DNA of 64,000 nucleotides from Hormiphora californensis (Eukaryota; Ctenophora; Tentaculata; Cydippida; Pleurobrachiidae). The notes beneath the pieces were generated by a model. It had not been told where the DNA came from. It was given only the letters and a program-made list of their open reading frames with translations, and ran no database searches. Shown in pieces: positions 24,415-35,247 of the stretch (positions are counted from its first letter, which is position 1; each line of letters starts with the position of its first letter). The position numbers and the translations under genes are program-made. The DNA lies in contig CM035361.1 in assembly GCA_020137815.1 (NCBI GenBank), positions 456,363 to 520,362 on the forward strand. Direction: 5' to 3'.

Positions 24415-27400
24415 ATGAGCTGGCTTAAAGGCTCGATAGCAGACTACGCCAAAGATGCATTAACTCAAGCACAGCGCTCCATCGATAGGGCGCTAGAAAT
24501 CGAACCAGGACAAGATCCCATTCTTGCAGGTTGCTTTATTATCTTCAGTGTGTTTTCGTAATCTTGAAAAGTATAATCCTACTTTAAACTACTTCAGAGA
24601 CCTCACGATTGACGTCCAAGCCTCGAACACCACCAACTCGACGGAAGGAACGTTCCTCGGGCAATGCGGCATCAGCAGCGACTCCTGGTACGATTGGAGG
24701 GGAGGCTGACAGTTCATGGTCCTCATGGGGAGCTTCTACTATGAATACCTTTTGGGAGAGTAAGTGATATGATCGTTAATGAGCTCAGATCTATAGCCAG
24801 GGTTTCTCCTTTTAAATTACTCTCTTGAAATCCTGCTCTAATGAACTTTTTTACCTTTCAGGTTCATTCTCTGCAGAACAAACATCAACCCCAACAACCA
24901 CAACCGAAGGAAAGAGGCCAAAATCAAATGCCATGAAATTAGGCGGTGCTGGAGGCCGAAAGATATCTCCAACGAAACTGCGACCTACGAAAGCACCTGT
25001 CTCATTGCCCGTACCATCGGAACCCGAACCTCTTCCTTCTGAGCATGTAATCAAGGAAGATGTATCGATATCGACCCCCACTATTGAAGCTACTGCAGAG
25101 ATACAAGAGGAGAGAAATATAGTTAACATTGGAAACGCTGAAGAAAAGGTTGAGGAAGAGTTTTATGAAGTACATAAAGTAACTGATGAAACAGAAAAGC
25201 CCACCATTTCATCTCCTGATGATCTCACGAGCGACAATCCTGCTATTGAGGAATTGAGATGCGATTCAGCAGTTTCGGATCTACCTCTAACCTTGACAAA
25301 CCTTATCACGCCTGACGAATGTAACTTGTCCGACCCGCTCACCACTGCACCTTCATCAACTCAGATAGAGTCAGCCCAACTAATGGCGAGAAGCAGTTCT
25401 TCCAATGCTTCCTCTGGGGCCCTGTCTACAATGACATTGTGTGCAGAGGGAGAGACACGCGATCTACCGGATCACATATCAGAGGAAACGGGGTGAGTAC
25501 CACCTTCATTGAGGGTGATAAAACACGGCAATTTTTTTTACTGAATCTTAATGCAAGCTCTGTTATAATTTGTTTATTTTTAGGTCCCCTGATAAAGATG
25601 GTTGGTCAGATTTGGAGTGTGCGGGTAGCGAGGAAGATGAGGGGGATAACAGATGTCAAAGTATCGGTTAGTTATGATTACTACTGTGTTTTATGATCAC
25701 TTCCCCATACTTTAGAAGAAGTATTCCCTTTTGAAGTATTCGTGATACTTGAACTGAATCCCCCGGACATCTCAGTCTCCATATAACCACCTCCTCTTCC
25801 TACCTCGTTCACCTAGATGCCATTTCAAACGACTTCACCCACCGCTCGCCGCACCTTCCTTGACATTACCACTCTTCACACTAATTGTCACACAAATTGT
25901 CACACAAATTGTCACACTAATTGTTACACTAATTGTCACTACTCTTCAGGAAGTGGTCCTGGTAGCACGGCCAGCTCCTCAGTCCTCATGCTCCACTCCC
26001 CCTACGATACAACGACAGAAAGCAGTAAGAGTGAACATAGTGGGCCTGTTAGAACTCCAACCAATAGTGGTGATTCAACTGGTGGAACACAGCCTCCACA
26101 TTCACTGATTACACACCAGGTTAGTCATTTCCCGGTCAGAATGCAGTGTTTCTGCAGACTTATGAAATATGATGTATGTATCACCCTCACACAAGACACA
26201 CAACATTTGTTTCTGCAGGCATTGCGAGAGGTGAGGGGTATCACATCACCAGTTAACAGTGAGAAAAGTGATCTGATTATCTTGGAAGGATCTGAGAATG
26301 GGACATCTCCTGCATCTGGTAACTACCCCTTTAGATTCAGGACAACCACCCTTTCATCTACTATATTACCTATTCAGTGACACCTAGTGACCCCTCTACT
26401 ATTCAGTACCACCTAGTCACCCCTCTACCATTCAGTGACACCCAACGAATTGACCCGAGTGAAGGAGATCCTGCATGCTAGAGAACAAAGGCTTTTCAAG
26501 ATGAGTCAGGAGTTCGTTCAGGTATATATTCGATATTTTAGTAGTATATCTCTCTACACCCTCGTATTAGATCGATATCTTAGTATTAGATCGATATCTT
26601 AGTATATCTTATATCTTAGTATAGATATATATGAGGCATAAACTCTTGCCAGTGGCGCGTTATTTCAGATACCTTTCTCCCAGCGCGCCGCTGGGAGAAG
26701 GTAGCTGTAGTTTATCCGCCACTGGCGGATAAACTGGTTTAAATCACGACGACGATCCCGAGGCGTAGCCGAGGGAGAGGCGGAGGGGTTTAAATCTATA
26801 ACGCGTCTGTGGCAAGAGTTTATGGGTTATATACCCTGCTTTAGTTGTTTGTTACAAGTATTACACACTAACAAGAGAGAGAACACTAATCAAAACACAC
26901 AAAGAGAACTGAGAAACAGTCAAAAACATCTCTCAATTGAGTGTACACTGTTTGGTAACAGTTACTAAGGAGAGAGAGAAAGAAATAACAAGATATGGGG
27001 CATGCCAGACATAACACAGAGGAATTGAGATAGTGAAACAAAAGGGAAGATAAAGAGGGAGTAATTGACGGAATGTGTTGTTTCTTTCTCTTCAATTTAG
27101 TGTGTAACTCTTCCAAACAGTGTTCCCTCTGTATTTCAGTAAGAACTGATCATTTACACACACTTTGAATGTAACATAGGAGTTAAAAATAAATAACCTG
27201 CCAGTGGGAAATAATCTGCCGCTGGACTGGCTGTTTACTGAGAGCGCGCTAGTGGGACTTCTCGCCACTGGCGCATTATTGAAGTTAGCAGGGTATATAT
27301 ATAGATATCTCGTATTAGATCGATATCTTAGTAGTATCTCTCTCGACACCCTCTCTTTCTCCCTCTGTGCTAATTTGACCCCTACTGTACAGCTTAGTAT

Positions 27401-30400
27401 ATCTCTCTCCACCCTCTATTTCTCCCTCTGTGCTAATTTGACCCCTACAGCTCCAAGAGGAGTTGTCCGCGGAAAGGAGGCGATCTAATGAGCTGGAGCA
27501 GAACCTGAACATTCTGAGTAGCAAACATTCTCGTGAGGTTGAGGAATACCGAGATGAGATATCTGCACTGGAGGAACTTAGGTAAATATCCGGAACCGAC
27601 CGAATCAGGAAATACTGGTCCCTGATTGGCTGATAACCAGTCACGTGACGTAAATAACGAGTTCTGATTGGTTGTTTACTTGTTTCGGTCGGTTCCTAGT
27701 AAATATCATCTTTCAATCTTCGTCTTCTCATTAGACAACTTGTATAGCAAAGCAATTCCCGTCCCATTTCACACTCAATCCTCCTGTCAGGCAGCACCTG
27801 GAAAGGGAACTGGAGAATCTACAAAGAGAGGATGTTGAGGGACTGAAGAGAGATATTTTAGAGAAAGATCAACTCATTGAGGAACTTACTCGGGTCAGCA
27901 CACTGTTATAATTTAGTATTTTCATAACTATTATTTGCCAGTATTTGTATTGTATTATATTATTAGGTCAATGTGTATTTGATGTAGTGATGATTAAGTG
28001 TTTTTGATTTAAATCAGGAAGGTGAAAAGTTGGCCCAATCTTCGTTTAACAGCAACAACAACGTAAAGAAACTGAGACAAAAGGAGAAAGAAGATGAGAA
28101 AGTTATACGTGATCAGGTATAAATGCCAACATCTGATCTTAATTTTGTTCTCTATCATGCATAGCCACGTTCTGTACAGTAACACTCCAAGGTGACCAAT
28201 TTCCGTATGGAAACTACAAGAAATGGAAACTGTCCTCTTAGTTCACACAACAATATCTGTAAAAACACCGTTTTTGTGAAATCTGGGACTCGCCCAGGAA
28301 TGTTCTGATAACACACTTTTAGGGTTCTCGTATTGGCATCTTGACAAAGGAAGTTGACACACACAAGAACTCGATAAAGGAGCTAAAGGGAAAGCTGAGT
28401 GAGGGAGAGAAAAGTACCACAGAGCTCAGTCAGGTACAAACAGTGTTTTGATTGAGTCAAGCCCTCAAACTCCACAGAAAAAGGAAGACTGTAATCGGTC
28501 TAATTATGTGTTTCTCTACGTAGCCCATAACTAATGTGTCTCCCCGCCAGGTAGTCAAATCACAAGGTGATGATTTACAAAAGGCTCGGGTGAGGGTTGA
28601 TGAGGCAGAACAGAGATGTACAGAGCTGAAGTGTAAATTGGAGGAGGCGGATAGTAGGATGGCTGCTCTGCAAAGAGACAGCAATGAACTGAGAGCTAAA
28701 CTTAGCCAGGTCAGCTTAACTAATAAATATATGTGACTTATATTATGTCGACACTGCAAATTGTTGTGGTTAAGCATTGATCCCGATTGATTTGCAAGTA
28801 CATTGTTGCCTTTTAATCCCAATCTCCCACACAGGATAGCCTTAGCGCCAGTTTGAAAGCAAGAGAGGAGGTGCAGAGTGCAGTAGACGAAGTAAAGAAA
28901 ACAACAGACAGCACTGTCAAACAACTTAGTGGACAGGTAATCAGAGAATCCCCCCTGAACATTCTTGTTATGTTCTAACCCTCCATTACAAGGAGCGTGG
29001 TGTGAGAGGGTCGAGCAAGAGCATCCTGGTAAATCAGGGGGTCCTGACTAATATCATGTTTACACAGGTGTGTGAGCTAAGAGAGGTGATATCTCGTCTA
29101 GAACAACAGGCGGTTTGGAAGGAACAGAGACACAGAGATCAGCTGCAGGAACTTCATAATAGACTTGAGGATGCTGATGGTAAATTAGTTAATTAGTAAC
29201 TAATAACTATTTAATTAGGGTAGCGACTGGCTATTTGAAGTGGCGGCTAATTTGAAACACCCCTTCTACAGGCCAGCAGGTGCACTAGAATTTGATTTTT
29301 AGACATCAGTGGGCTTGGCATGAGTTCTGACTAGCCCACTGATGTCTAAAAATCCAAATCTGGTGCACCTGCTGGCCTGTAGAAGGGGTGTTTCAAATTA
29401 GCCGCCACTTCAAATAGCCAGTCGCTACCCTACACGATTAATTATGTAATTAGTTACTGTATAATCACCAACTCAGTTATCGGCATTATGTTTCAGGTCG
29501 TACCCAGGATCTTTCCTCTTCTATCACTGCCTCAACCCAACCTCTCCTGCGGCAGATTCAGCTACTCAAAGCGACCCACTCATCTCAGGAGGTAATCAGT
29601 AGAGTAATTAGGAGGTTGATGATGATATTAATTAGGATGTTAACCTACAAGATAACTTACAATGTGACAAATAATTTGTTTATTAACTAACTAACCCAAA
29701 ACAACTAACTACCCACTCACTAGACTAATTGGAGGGAAGTAGAGAAGACTCTACTAGAGAGGGTGGAGGATCTACGGACTACTGTAACTACACACGAGCT
29801 GGAAAAAAGGGAACTTTCAGATAAGTTACAGGTAAATAGAAAGAGGTTGCAAGTTATTCGTAAAGAGAAAGTTGAGGGGATATGAAATTGTAAGAGTACA
29901 ACTGTATCCAATTAGAAATCATTATTCGACTCTAACATACCTTCCTTCCCAGTCGAACAGGAGTAAAGTAGCAGCCCTTCAAGGACAACTGGATAGTGCT
30001 AGGGCGGCAAAGAATGAGGGAGAGGTACAAGTTGAGGTGTTAACTAACCGAGTTCAACAAATATCTGAGGTACACACTGCTTCTCTTCGTCAGTAATGAT
30101 TCATGTGATTAATCTGACAATATCACAGGAAAGAACGAAAGAGGGGATAAAAACTGAGAGTTTAAAGAATCAGTACCTTATATCTCTGGAGGAAAGTAGG
30201 ACAGAGTGTCGACAATTGAGGTAACGGAATTGATGCCGCTCCTTGATTTCGATCATTACCTTTTACCGTCCCACATTTCAACTGTTCTTCCTTCACTAAC
30301 CTCCCTCCTTCCTTTAGGGAGGATCTAGCCCACTCCCAGTCGCTGCTACGTGACCTGGAGTCCTCTAGATCAGAGATAGATATAGCAAGCAGAAGCAGCA

Positions 30401-33159
30401 CTCCACCCCCTCCCACAGACCAGTCTACTATACTAGAGAGGTATGCATTATTAGTTTCATCAATTATAAAATCTGTTGAAACTATTTTATCTATTCGACC
30501 AACTTGATATTGTTTCAGGTCCCTGTTTGGTAATTCTCCTGTCTCTACTACCTCCGGTTCTACAACCCCTGCACCGCCCTCTGTTCATCATAACTCTTTT
30601 GTTATGGAGAAACTTACCTCTCAACTCAAACAGTCCCAGGTAAAGACAGTCCCAGGTAAAGACAGTCCCAGGTAAAGATAGTCCCATGTAAAGATAGTCC
30701 CAGGTAAAGACAGTCCCAGGTAAAGACAGTCCCAGGTAAAGACAGTCCCAGGTAAAGACAGTCCCAGGTAAAGATAGTCCCAGGTAAAGATAGTCCCAGG
30801 TAAAGACAGTCCCAGGTAAAGATAGTCCCAGGTAAAGACAGTCCCAGGTAAAGATAGTCCCAGGTAAAGACAGTCCCAGGTAAAGACAGTCCCAGGTAAA
30901 GACAGTCCCAGGTAAAGATAGTCCCAGGTAAAGACAGTCCCAGGTAAAGACAGTCCCAGGTAAAGACAGTCCCAGGTAAAGATAGTCCCAGGTAAAGACA
31001 GTCCCAGGTAAAGATAGTCCCAGGTAAAGACAGTCCCAGGTAAAGACAGTCCCAGGTAAAGATAGTCCCAGGTAAAGATAGTCCCAGGTAAAGATAGTCC
31101 CAGGTAAAGACAGTCCCAGGTAAAGACAGTCCCAGGTAAAGACAGTCCCAGGTAAAGACAGTCCCAGGTAAAGACAGTCCCAGGTAAAGACAGTCCCAGG
31201 TAAAGACAGCCCCAGGTAAAGATAGTCCCAGGTAAAGATAGTCCCAGGTAAAGACAGTCCCAGGTAAAGACAGTCCCAGGTAAAGATAGTCCCAGGTAAA
31301 GACAGTCCCAGGTAAAGACAGTCCCAGGTAAAGATAGTCCCAGGTAAAGACAGTCCCAGGTAAAGACAGTCCCAGGTAAAGACAGTCCCAGGTAAAGACA
31401 GCCCCAGGTAAAGATAGTCCCAGGTAAAGACAGTCCCAGGTAAAGACAGTCCCAGGTAAAGATAGTCCCAGGTAAAGATAGTCCCAGGTAAAGACAGTCC
31501 CAGGTAAAGACAGTCCCAGGAAATACTAGGTATGCAGTAGACCACCATAGCAGCGTTTAGTTATAATGTCAATAAACAGTCTATAGTAGGGACGAATCTC
31601 TCACAAAAAGAAGTGGTTGACTCACTATTTGGTGAAAAGCAAATTCCAGTTGTAACCCACCTATTTTGACCCGCTGAACACGATTCCGTCTATAGGTAAG
31701 CTCTAAGTAGTGGAGAAAATGCCCAAATCGGCCACGCCCTTTTACCTGTATTTTCAGCCTGTAGCCAAAAACATAAATCATCTTAGAATAGGAGTAGAGA
31801 CAAATCTGAGGGCACTAAAGTGATCAGCGCCCTCGCATTAGTGGGGGTTAGTGCTGGAATTAAGTCTCTATCTCATCTGGTTAATTAGTTAATTGTATAA
31901 TTAGGTTTGTGCATAACCGTTTTTTGGCTATATGGCTATAGCCACTTAGGAATGGTGTAGAGACTTTTCACTGGCGCCATTTTGTAGGCAATAGCCAAGT
32001 TATGGGGGGTCGACGTCGAACTTTTAAGCTCTATCTCCAACCGTTTAGCCGTTATTTGGCTAAAACGATGCTCAAAATCGGGCTTTCAGCGTTTTTCGCT
32101 CATTTTGAGCATCGTTTAAGCCCAATAATGGCGAAACGGTTGGAGATAGAGCTTAAAAGTTCGACGTCGACCCCCCATAACTTTGCTATTGCCTACAAAA
32201 TGGCGCCAGTGAAAAGTCTCTACACCATTCCTAAGTGGCTATAGCCATATAGCCAAAAAACGGTTATGCACAAACCTAATTAACCAATTATCTAATTAAC
32301 CAGATGAGATAGAGACTTAATTCCAGCACCTACCCCCACTAATGCGAGGGCGCTGATCACTTTAGTGCCCTCAGATTTGTCTCTACTCCTATTCTAAGAG
32401 GATTTATGTTTTGGCTACAGGCTGAAAATACAGGTAAAAGGGCGTGGCCGATTTGGGCATTTTCTCCACTACTTAGAGCTTACCTATGGACGGGATCGTG
32501 TTCAGCGGGTCAAAATAGGTGGGTTATAACCGGAATTTGCTTTTCACCAAATAGTGAGTCAAAAAATTAAGATTCGTCCCTACTACTAACTGTCCCCATT
32601 CTATCAGAGTGAAATTCCTAAGCCTACAAGAGCAAGTCCGCAGTTTGTCCCTTTCCAAATCCTCCCTAAGTAGAGAGATGTCTCTTGTTTCTGGGAAATT
32701 CACGGAGTTAGAACAACAAGTGACCGATTTGCCGAGAATAAAGGGTGAAAATAAGGTAAAGAATATCAAGAAATCAGAAACTTTACCCTGTTGCCTTAAA
32801 GAATCAATGATGAGATTAGCAGGGCACCACCCAAATACCTGTTGCCTTAAATCAAAACCGACCAACTCTCTCATCCTCTCTTTCAATTTGCTATCACTCT
32901 CCCTCTTCTCTTTATGTTTCCCCTATCTCTCTTTCCCTAGTTTTCACTCCCTCTCCCTTTCTCTCTCTCTTCATGTCCCTATCTCTCTTTACCTCAACCT
33001 TTCTCTCCCTCTCAGGAGTTACAAACACGCTATGATACTCTACTCCAAATGTATGGAGAGAAAGCAGAAGAAGTTCACGAGTTACAACTTGATCTAACTG
33101 ACGTTAGAGATGCCTATAAAGCTCAGATCGAGCAACTACTTGCTAAAGTTATCAAATGA
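24415..33159 (+). CDS. TMF1: TATA element modulatory factor 1 golgin
   Basis: Coiled-coil Golgi tether that binds Rab6. 22 exons: 24415-24529, 24598-24759, 24862-25492, 25584-25666, 25950-26119, 26219-26318, 26436-26521, 27451-27581, 27791-27893, 28018-28116, 28323-28433, 28551-28709, 28835-28936, 29068-29179, 29497-29591, 29724-29831, 29953-30069, 30129-30220, 30318-30440, 30519-30639 (or 30671), 32608-32755, 33016-33159. The N-terminus (SIADYAKDALTQAQRSID) is the conserved TMF start. The acidic S/T-rich region of exons 3-6 is followed by ~550 residues of coiled coil (exons 7-20), including STQPLLRQI. The last two exons encode the C-terminal TMF domain (LLQMYGEKAEEVHELQLDL). All phases agree except exon 20 to 21. 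There the first donor ends in phase 0 and exon 21 needs two carried bases; the third donor of the 16-bp array supplies them without a stop. The protein is then about 1047 residues. Confidence 0.93.
26368..26435 (+). repeat. tandem repeat of a 3' splice acceptor (TMF1 intron 6)
   Basis: Imperfect ~30-bp units of the form CTATTCAGTGACACCTAGTGACC repeat up to the exon 7 acceptor at 26435. Each unit contains a TTCAG followed by TGACAC or TACCAC, so three acceptor-like sites precede or form the exon start. Confidence 0.75.
26637..26824. mobile_element. 188-bp MITE in TMF1 intron 7
   Basis: The ends CATAAACTCTTGCCAGTGGC / GGCAAGAGTTTATG are inverted repeats. Inner palindromes are CTTTCTCCCAGCGCGCCGCTGGGAGAAG (26670s) and ATCCGCCACTGGCGGAT (26714s). 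A related CCAGTGG...CCACTGG segment lies at 27198-27290 in the same intron. Non-coding. Confidence 0.75.
27343..27450 (+). repeat. duplicated 3' splice region (TMF1 intron 7)
   Basis: A ~50-bp segment (CTCTCTC.ACACCCTCTCTTTC..., TGTGCTAATTTGACCCCTAC) occurs twice in tandem. Each copy ends in an acceptor (TGTACAG about 27392 and TACAG at 27450). Only the second fits the coding exon at 27451; the first would add sequence in front. Confidence 0.8.
27591..27698. mobile_element. AGGAACCGACC MITE, copy 2, beside the TMF1 exon 8 donor
   Basis: A 108-bp copy of the family at 21822, with GTCACGTGAC and CCAAT-type boxes. The flanking direct repeat GTAAATATC (27582-27590, 27699-27707) is the splice donor of TMF1 exon 8 plus six intron bases. 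The element therefore begins 9 nt into the intron. Confidence 0.9.
29216..29432. mobile_element. 217-bp hairpin MITE in TMF1 intron 14
   Basis: Two ~100-bp arms (TAGGGTAGCGACTGGCTATT... and its reverse complement) surround a short loop near 29323. Arm identity is high. It has no coding capacity and would form a strong RNA hairpin in the pre-mRNA. Confidence 0.9.
30624..31520 (+). repeat. 16-bp minisatellite of 5' splice donors
   Basis: The unit TCCCAGGTAAAGACAG (or ...GATAG) repeats without length change from the end of TMF1 exon 20 (last exon bases 30639). GT positions run from 30640 to 31504 at 16-bp spacing, giving 55 consecutive GTAAAG donors. One has CAT and the rest CAG or an equivalent in front. 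The last unit loses the GT (CCCAGGAAATACT). The array is clearly an amplification of the authentic exon 20/intron 20 boundary. The long LYLGLSLPGTVFTWD-type frame on the other strand is a repeat translation and is not a gene. Confidence 0.97.
31584..32586. mobile_element. ~1-kb foldback element in TMF1 intron 20
   Basis: Two ~490-bp arms are near-perfect reverse complements, meeting near 32085 (GCTCAAAATCGGG ... GAGCATCGTTT). The ends are TAGTAGGGACGAATC / GATTCGTCCCTACTA, and CTA beside both ends may be the target duplication. A few indels distinguish the arms, such as CTCACAAAAAGAAGTGGTTG on the left only. No coding frame. It ends only ~21 bp before the exon 21 acceptor. Confidence 0.92.
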
Positions 33160-33910
33160 AGAACTTGCAGAAGGATTTTGTGAATTTTGTGAAGGCCGAA
33201 ACAATATATAGTTTGAGTTGTTACCACTAGTAATGTTATGTTAGTATGTAAGAAGTTTGAAAGTTGCACAGGGAATGAGATGCTTTTTGTTAAAATGTTA
33301 AACGGTTTTTTTTGTGTGTTAACTGCTGAATTGTGTAACATTATTTTCGCATTGCTTTTGCTCCGATAACACAGCGTGTTTCCAATTGTTCTATTGTCTC
33401 TGTCCTATCGACACACTCTCTCGGTCCCCTTGTTGTGTGTTTAAAGTTGTTACCATGTTGTTGTGTGTGTATCGTTTTTAATGTTGTTGTTCCAACCTCT
33501 ATACCGATCGAGATGTCTGGTATCGGTGGGCGTTGTGTATGAATGTAACGCGCAGACGACGCGCGCTGATTTCTCGGAGGCTATCATATTGTCAGCACCA
33601 GTTAAACTTACGTCCCGACCCTCACGTGACTGGATATCTGATGAGCGTGGGAGAAAACTAACTAAATCAGGATGCAAGGGTATCGTTTGAACTGTTGCCA
33701 AGTTCACTGTGTGTTTTCAGGTGTGTTGTCCCTGCCACAGAACTGATACAGCTGTAGCAACTAGAGTAAAAGCAGGGGGGTTGCGGTTTATACAATTTTC
33801 AGAACAGTGGACCTAGGCCGGGTAGGGCACTGGGCAGCACAGTAAGGCATGCCCCTTGGTGCTAGGTAACCAGACCAGTTTGCACGTGCAGCTCCCTGGA
33901 TCTCCAGGGG
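33160..33910. other. TMF1 3' flank and upstream region of the acidic-protein gene
   Basis: No repeat family or gene is recognised in 33160-33720. From about 33725 the sequence is duplicated at 34820-35000 (GCCACAGAACTG..., ACAGCTGTAGCAACTA, GACAGTGGACC, GGCATGCCCCTTG). It is therefore the proximal promoter of the tandem gene family that follows. Confidence 0.6.
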
Positions 33911-33917
33911 TATAAAG
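33911..33917 (+). promoter_or_regulatory. TATA box of the acidic single-pass protein gene
   Basis: TATAAAG lies 78 bp upstream of the ATG at 33995 and within the block shared with the downstream copies, as GGGGTATAAAGGGAAGTACT. The core is changed in copy 2 (GGCCTACTAGTAAAGCGAAATACT), which may have lost it. Confidence 0.6.
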
Positions 33918-33994
33918 GGAAGTACTCAGTTAACAAACGCACGTGCGTCAATCTACAACACAGTATTTCCAGTTCTCGCTTTCTCAACGTAACT

Positions 33995-34513
33995 ATGTTT
34001 TCATTGAAGAACAAGCTGGCCTTGGCCATTGCTGTGGCAGGAGCTGCTGCAACAGCGGGGATCCTCTGGTGGATGACGAAAGAGGATCTTGAGGAACACG
34101 AGGGCCACGAGGCCGAGGAGGCAACCTTCACCAAGATTGAAGAAGAAGTGCAGGAGGCGCAGGAAAATAGGCGAGAGGAACAAGAGGAGGAAGAGATTGA
34201 GGAGCCAGAGGAGGCCAGGGAGGAGAGTGAGAGAGTGGAGCCAGAGGAGAGAGAGGAGAGAGAGGAGATAGAGGAGGAGAGAGAGGTAGAGAAGGATAGT
34301 TTGGAGGAGGAGGTAGAGAGTTTAATGATATTAGTAGAGAGGGCAGAGTTAGAGGAGTTAGAGGAGTTAGAGAGAAGAGTGAGTGAGTTGGAGGAGAGAG
34401 AGAAGAGTAGAGATAAGAATACGGACCAGAAGAAGAAAGAAGAGGCGGAGGAACAAATGTTTTCCCCGAGGAATGCCAAAAGTAAAGACGATAGTTTTTA
34501 TTTTACAATGTAA
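33995..34513 (+). CDS. acidic single-pass protein, tandem copy 1 (intact)
   Basis: An intronless frame of 172 codons. Residues 1-30 form a short N-terminal hydrophobic segment (LALAIAVAGAAATAGILWWM), either a signal anchor or an uncleaved signal. The rest is extremely Glu/Arg/Lys-rich with coiled-coil heptads (EVESLMILVERAELEELEELERRVSEL) and ends KSKDDSFYFTM. I do not recognise a family. Much of the acidic part is encoded by GAGAGAGGAG-type DNA, so the domain may have grown from the GA microsatellites common in this genome. A TATA box lies upstream. Two decayed copies follow at 35248 and 35701. The shared promoter, start and tail make it likely to be a real, probably lineage-restricted gene. 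Confidence 0.65.
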   Translation: MFSLKNKLALAIAVAGAAATAGILWWMTKEDLEEHEGHEAEEATFTKIEEEVQEAQENRREEQEEEEIEEPEEAREESERVEPEEREEREEIEEEREVEKDSLEEEVESLMILVERAELEELEELERRVSELEEREKSRDKNTDQKKKEEAEEQMFSPRNAKSKDDSFYFTM

Positions 34514-34622
34514 TTTTAACTGTTTTTTATCAAATTTTAAACAACGCTGTTTCAATTCTCCAATAAATTCTCCAATAGGCTATACTGAACAGAACTTGGT
34601 CAAAATTTAAACCGTTCAGGGG

Positions 34623-34702
34623 CTGTCAGGCCAATGCTCTGACCACAGTTCTCACGCTTATTTGAGAGAAATGAGAATAGGGTCAGGCCAATGTTCAGGG
34701 GT
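34623..34702. mobile_element. CTGTCAGG MITE, degenerate copy
   Basis: It starts CTGTCAGGCCAATGCTCTGA and contains TCTCACGCTTATTTGAGAGAAATGAGA in place of the GC core. The right end is worn (GTCAGGCCAATGTTCAGGG). The core matches the copy at 39305-39399, so two subfamilies exist. Confidence 0.7.
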
Positions 34703-35247
34703 CAAAAATTGAATATCTGTCAGGTATCTGTTTTGGGTCACAATATTCCTTGCCAGCAATGATCCAGAAACTAGGATCCAGAAACACGGGGCCCTATCAC
34801 AAATTGGATCCCCTGTATTGTAGTGCCACAGAACTGTAGCACAGCTGGGCACTGTTAGGAAACAGCTGTAGCAACTAAGCGGGTGTGTGGTGATATTCAG
34901 GACAGTGGACCCTGCACAGTGCAGTGCACAGGCCCTAAAAGATAGACCGGGTGTCATGGTAGGACATGCCCCTTGATAGTGATGGTAGTCGTGGGTCAAC
35001 TTTGCGCATGCAGTTCTGAGTGCGGCAGTAATGATGGAAATTAAAAAGTTTCAAGATTTATGCACTGTGAAAAAATTTTGATGAAGGAGCAAGTTTTAAT
35101 TCCGTCATTTCTGCAACAGAGTACTACCCCCGTATGTTGTATTGCTTTCGTTGTGTATCACAACGGGCCTACTAGTAAAGCGAAATACTCAGTTACCAAC
35201 CGCACGTGCTCCGTACACACAGTATTTCTCGCTACCTCAACAATGCA
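34703..35247. repeat. duplicated upstream region of acidic-protein copy 2
   Basis: 34820-35000 and 35175-35247 match 33725-33994 piecewise (ACAGCTGTAGCAACTAAG, CCTTGATAGTG, CGAAATACTCAGTTACCAACC, CACAGTATTTCTCGCTACCTCAACAATGC). About 170 bp of unrelated sequence (35010-35170) interrupts it. Confidence 0.65.

Noticed and set aside
30624-31520. CRISPR-like regular array
   Set aside because: The units are contiguous with no spacers, and the context is a spliced eukaryotic gene.
30487-31548. 353-codon minus-strand frame with a 16-residue repeat (GLSLPGTVFTWDYLY)
   Set aside because: It is the translation of the 16-bp donor minisatellite. 16 bp x 3 gives a 16-residue period with no stop, and there is no promoter or homology.
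34001-34479. Long Ser/Leu-rich minus-strand frame opposite the acidic-protein gene
   Set aside because: Mirror of a Glu-rich coding strand (GAG to CTC). The plus strand has the promoter, signal-like start and conserved duplicates.
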